Shown here piece after piece: positions 5,556-6,927 of a stretch of 6,927 nucleotides of DNA. The translations under genes and the position numbers were made by a program. Under the pieces are notes generated by a model that ran no database searches, was not told the origin of the DNA, and saw only the letters and a program-made list of their open reading frames with translations. The stretch comes from Coriobacteriia bacterium (lineage in GTDB: Bacteria; Actinomycetota; Coriobacteriia; Coriobacteriales; Atopobiaceae), in the NCBI GenBank assembly GCA_003150175.1, contig QAKZ01000049.1, forward strand, positions 1 to 6,927. The letters are read 5' to 3'. Each line of letters starts with the position of its first letter. Position 1 is the first letter of the stretch.

Positions 5556-6362
5556 ATGGCTGCACAGACGAACATAGCCCAGGTGTGCGTGGACGGCGAC
5601 CTCGACGTGAGGTCGGCCCCGAAGGTCCGCGCATGGATCGACGGCCTCGTCGACTCCGGCTGTCGCCGCGTGGTCCTCAACATGGCCAACGCCTCCTATG
5701 CGGACTCCGCCGGCTTCGGGATGATCCTGCGCGAGATGCGCCGGATGCGCGAGGTCGGGGGGATCCTCTCGCTGACCAACGTCAAGGACAGGGTATACCG
5801 CTCGCTCGTGGTCATGCGCATGGCGGACCTCGTACCCATCACGCGAGCGGGGGCCTCGTGCGAGGTCCCGGACCTGCCCGCCGGCGCGCTTCCCGAGTGG
5901 CGCACGACGTTCAGGGTGGACGCGGGCGGCCTCGAGCAGGCGCGCGGGCGCCTCCACAGCCTCATCGCCGGGCTGCCGCTCTCGAACGACGACGTCTTCG
6001 ACATGAACCTCGCCTCGGGCGAGGCACTGGGCAACGCCGTCGACCATACCTGCGCGGAGGGGGTCCTGGTCACCGTGGCGGCCTACGCCGACCGCGTCGT
6101 CGTCGACGTCGCCGACTGCGGGGAGGGCTTCTTGCCCTGCGGCTGCGCGGACGGGCGCGACGCGGGCTCCGATTCCGGCGCCGATTCGGGCGAGGAGGAC
6201 GCCTACGCGGAGCGCGGGCGCGGGATCAAGCTCATGCGGCTGCTGGCGGACTCGGTCACCATCGGGCCGAAGTCGACGGGGGAGGGCACGGTCGTGCGCC
6301 TCGTGAAGATGTACCCTGCCGGCCACGTTCCCTCCGATCGGCTCATGCCCGCCGCCCAATGA
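5556..6362 (+). CDS. STAS-HATPase fusion: anti-anti-sigma domain joined to anti-sigma-type kinase domain
   Basis: A 268-residue protein with two halves that are normally separate proteins. Residues 1-98 form a STAS domain (SpoIIAA/RsbV type), including the phosphorylation-site motif DSAGFG with S51. Residues about 112-252 form a HATPase domain (SpoIIAB/RsbW type): N-box with E156 and N160 (GEALGNAVDH), G1 box DCGEGF (187-192), G2 box GRGIKLM (221-227), and the closing GTVVRL (244-249). The key residues look intact, so kinase activity is plausible. A 26-residue stretch between G1 and G2 (193-218) is rich in Gly, Asp, Ser and Cys and looks like an enlarged ATP lid. In known systems the kinase phosphorylates the STAS serine and the RsbU-type phosphatase reverses this; here both partners lie in one chain directly downstream of the phosphatase. 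The start is uncertain: GAGG sits only two bases before this ATG. No sigma factor is present in the window. Confidence 0.9.
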   Translation: MAAQTNIAQVCVDGDLDVRSAPKVRAWIDGLVDSGCRRVVLNMANASYADSAGFGMILREMRRMREVGGILSLTNVKDRVYRSLVVMRMADLVPITRAGASCEVPDLPAGALPEWRTTFRVDAGGLEQARGRLHSLIAGLPLSNDDVFDMNLASGEALGNAVDHTCAEGVLVTVAAYADRVVVDVADCGEGFLPCGCADGRDAGSDSGADSGEEDAYAERGRGIKLMRLLADSVTIGPKSTGEGTVVRLVKMYPAGHVPSDRLMPAAQ

Positions 6363-6372
6363 CCTGCGATCA

Positions 6373-6395
6373 GCGCCTGGGAGAACCTCAGGCGC
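6373..6395 (+). terminator. Possible terminator-like hairpin after the signalling operon
   Basis: GCGCCTG (6373-6379) pairs with CAGGCGC (6389-6395), extended by GG/CC with one bulged T around an AGAA loop. It begins ten bases after the TGA. No T-tract follows, so intrinsic termination is doubtful; a second inverted repeat GCCGATT/AATCGGC (6400-6432) lies just downstream. Confidence 0.4.
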
Positions 6396-6460
6396 CGGCG
6401 CCGATTCCGGGCACGGGATTTCCGAAATCGGCATCGGAAAAGATTTACGGAAAAAAGTCC

Positions 6461-6489
6461 TTGCACGTGCAAAGAAGTCCGTGTATAGT
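6461..6489 (+). promoter_or_regulatory. Promoter of first tRNA-Gly
   Basis: -35 TTGCAC (6461-6466), 17-base spacer, -10 TATAGT (6484-6489). The tRNA begins 15 bases after the -10, leaving a very short leader. An A-rich stretch just upstream (6451-6456) could act as an UP element. TGCAAAGAA within the spacer matches the core of the 30-nt repeat found at 2006-2220. Confidence 0.65.
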
Positions 6490-6504
6490 AAGTTCTCGCG
6501 TCAC

Positions 6505-6580
6505 GCGGGCTTAGCGCAGTTGGTAGCGCGCCACCTTGCCAAGGTGGAGGTCGCGGGTTCGAACCCCGTAGCCCGCTCCA
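6505..6580 (+). tRNA. tRNA-Gly (anticodon GCC), copy 1
   Basis: 76 nt including encoded CCA. Acceptor GCGGGCT (6505-6511) pairs with AGCCCGC (6570-6576); discriminator T6577; CCA 6578-6580. Anticodon stem CCACC/GGTGG (6531-6535, 6543-6547) encloses TTGCCAA with anticodon GCC at 6538-6540, reading GGC/GGU. T-arm contains GGTTCGAACC. It is identical to the copy at 6850-6925. Confidence 0.98.
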
Positions 6581-6587
6581 TGAATTC

Positions 6588-6623
6588 AAAGCGGTCGGCC
6601 ATTCGGTCGGCCGCTTTTCTTTT
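6588..6623 (+). terminator. Intrinsic terminator of first tRNA-Gly
   Basis: GCGGTCGGCC (6591-6600) pairs with GGTCGGCCGC (6605-6614) over 10 bp, two of them G-T, around loop ATTC. AAA before the stem pairs with TTT after it, and the tract TTTTCTTTT follows. It starts seven bases after the encoded CCA, the same spacing as at tRNA-Leu. Confidence 0.9.
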
Positions 6624-6667
6624 GTCTCGCGGCGGTCGCATAGAAATCGTCGTTTTTGTCGGGTTGT

Positions 6668-6760
6668 CTTGAGCCCGCGGGCTTGAGCCTGCAGCCTCGA
6701 ACCCGCGACCTCGAGCCCGCTGCCTTCAATTCGCCGCCTCGAACCGCCCTTGAAGTCGCC
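6668..6760. repeat. 14-nt degenerate tandem repeat between the two tRNA-Gly genes
   Basis: Five units of exactly 14 bases (6668, 6682, 6696, 6710, 6724) read approximately CTCGAGCCCGCNGC; two shorter, decayed units follow to about 6760. Within it, 6697-6712 is exactly complementary to 16 bases of tRNA-Gly (6547-6562, anticodon-stem end through T-arm). The array could have grown from a tRNA-derived fragment in inverted orientation. Confidence 0.65.
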
Positions 6761-6807
6761 ATCCTGATCCCCAGAGAACTTTTTTCCGAAAAACCCAAAA
6801 TTGGGGG

Positions 6808-6836
6808 TTGCGCGAGCGCGGTGGTTCCCGTATATT
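6808..6836 (+). promoter_or_regulatory. Promoter of second tRNA-Gly
   Basis: -35 TTGCGC (6808-6813), 17-base spacer, -10 TATATT (6831-6836). The block covering the -35 (6798-6816) is identical over 19 nt to that of the tRNA-Leu promoter (2373-2391). An A/T-rich tract (6780-6802) precedes it and could act as an UP element. The tRNA begins 14 bases after the -10. Confidence 0.7.
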
Positions 6837-6849
6837 AATCCCTGCGCTT

Positions 6850-6925
6850 GCGGGCTTAGCGCAGTTGGTAGCGCGCCACCTTGCCAAGGTGGAGGTCGCG
6901 GGTTCGAACCCCGTAGCCCGCTCCA
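6850..6925 (+). tRNA. tRNA-Gly (anticodon GCC), copy 2
   Basis: 76 nt including CCA (6923-6925), with anticodon GCC at 6883-6885. Every base matches copy 1 at 6505-6580, although the upstream flanks and promoters differ. The window ends two bases after CCA, so its trailer and terminator are not visible. Confidence 0.98.
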
Positions 6926-6927
6926 TG

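Noticed and set aside
5406..6434. 342-codon open frame on the - strand opposite the STAS-HATPase gene
   Set aside because: Same antisense artefact; the + strand shows intact STAS and HATPase motifs and no ribosome-binding site supports the - frame.
6726..6926. Short - strand open frame across the second tRNA-Gly (product with GFEPATSTLARW)
   Set aside because: This is the well-known false protein obtained by translating tRNA genes in antisense. The similar frame at 6203-6589 covering the first copy is rejected for the same reason.

Overview
This is a GC-rich bacterial window. The strong G/C third-position bias and the gene content suggest an actinobacterium, and the mix of peptide ABC transporter, partner-switching genes and CCA-encoding tRNA genes would fit the Coriobacteriia (Collinsella/Olsenella type). 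That placement is an inference from style, not from a marker gene. All supported genes are on the + strand.

Layout. (1) Positions 1-1593 hold the end of an oligopeptide ABC transporter operon: the C-terminal part of an OppD-type ATPase and a complete OppF-type ATPase, joined stop-to-start. Both carry the four-cysteine C-terminal motif known from Opp/Dpp ATPases. (2) Positions 1594-2436 are 843 bases with no credible gene but an unusual density of structure: two large hairpins (1625-1686, 1691-1797), a diverged 63-nt direct repeat (1827-1951), and a seven-unit array of a 30-nt degenerate repeat that switches strand after two units (2006-2220). (3) A tRNA-Leu(GAG) gene with its own promoter and a UUCG-loop terminator follows. 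A decayed second copy of the terminator lies 65 nt downstream. (4) Positions 2824-6362 hold three genes in a probable operon: a tandem ACT-domain protein, a PAS-GAF-PP2C (SpoIIE/RsbU-type) phosphatase, and a protein that fuses an anti-anti-sigma (STAS) domain to an anti-sigma-type kinase (HATPase) domain. (5) The window closes with two identical tRNA-Gly(GCC) genes, separated by a 14-nt degenerate tandem repeat, part of which is exactly complementary to the tRNA-Gly T-arm region.

How the parts work together. The three-gene operon looks like a compact partner-switching signalling module. The PAS/GAF regions of the phosphatase, and perhaps the small-ligand-binding ACT protein, would receive a signal. 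The phosphatase would remove phosphate from the STAS domain serine, and the HATPase domain would put it back. The unusual point is that the antagonist and its kinase are one polypeptide and no sigma factor is encoded in the window, so the output target is unknown. The tRNA genes share a recognisable transcription layout: a TTGCRC-17/18-TATANT promoter, a GAATTCAA trailer one base after CCA, then a hairpin terminator. Two of the promoters also share an exact 19-nt block.
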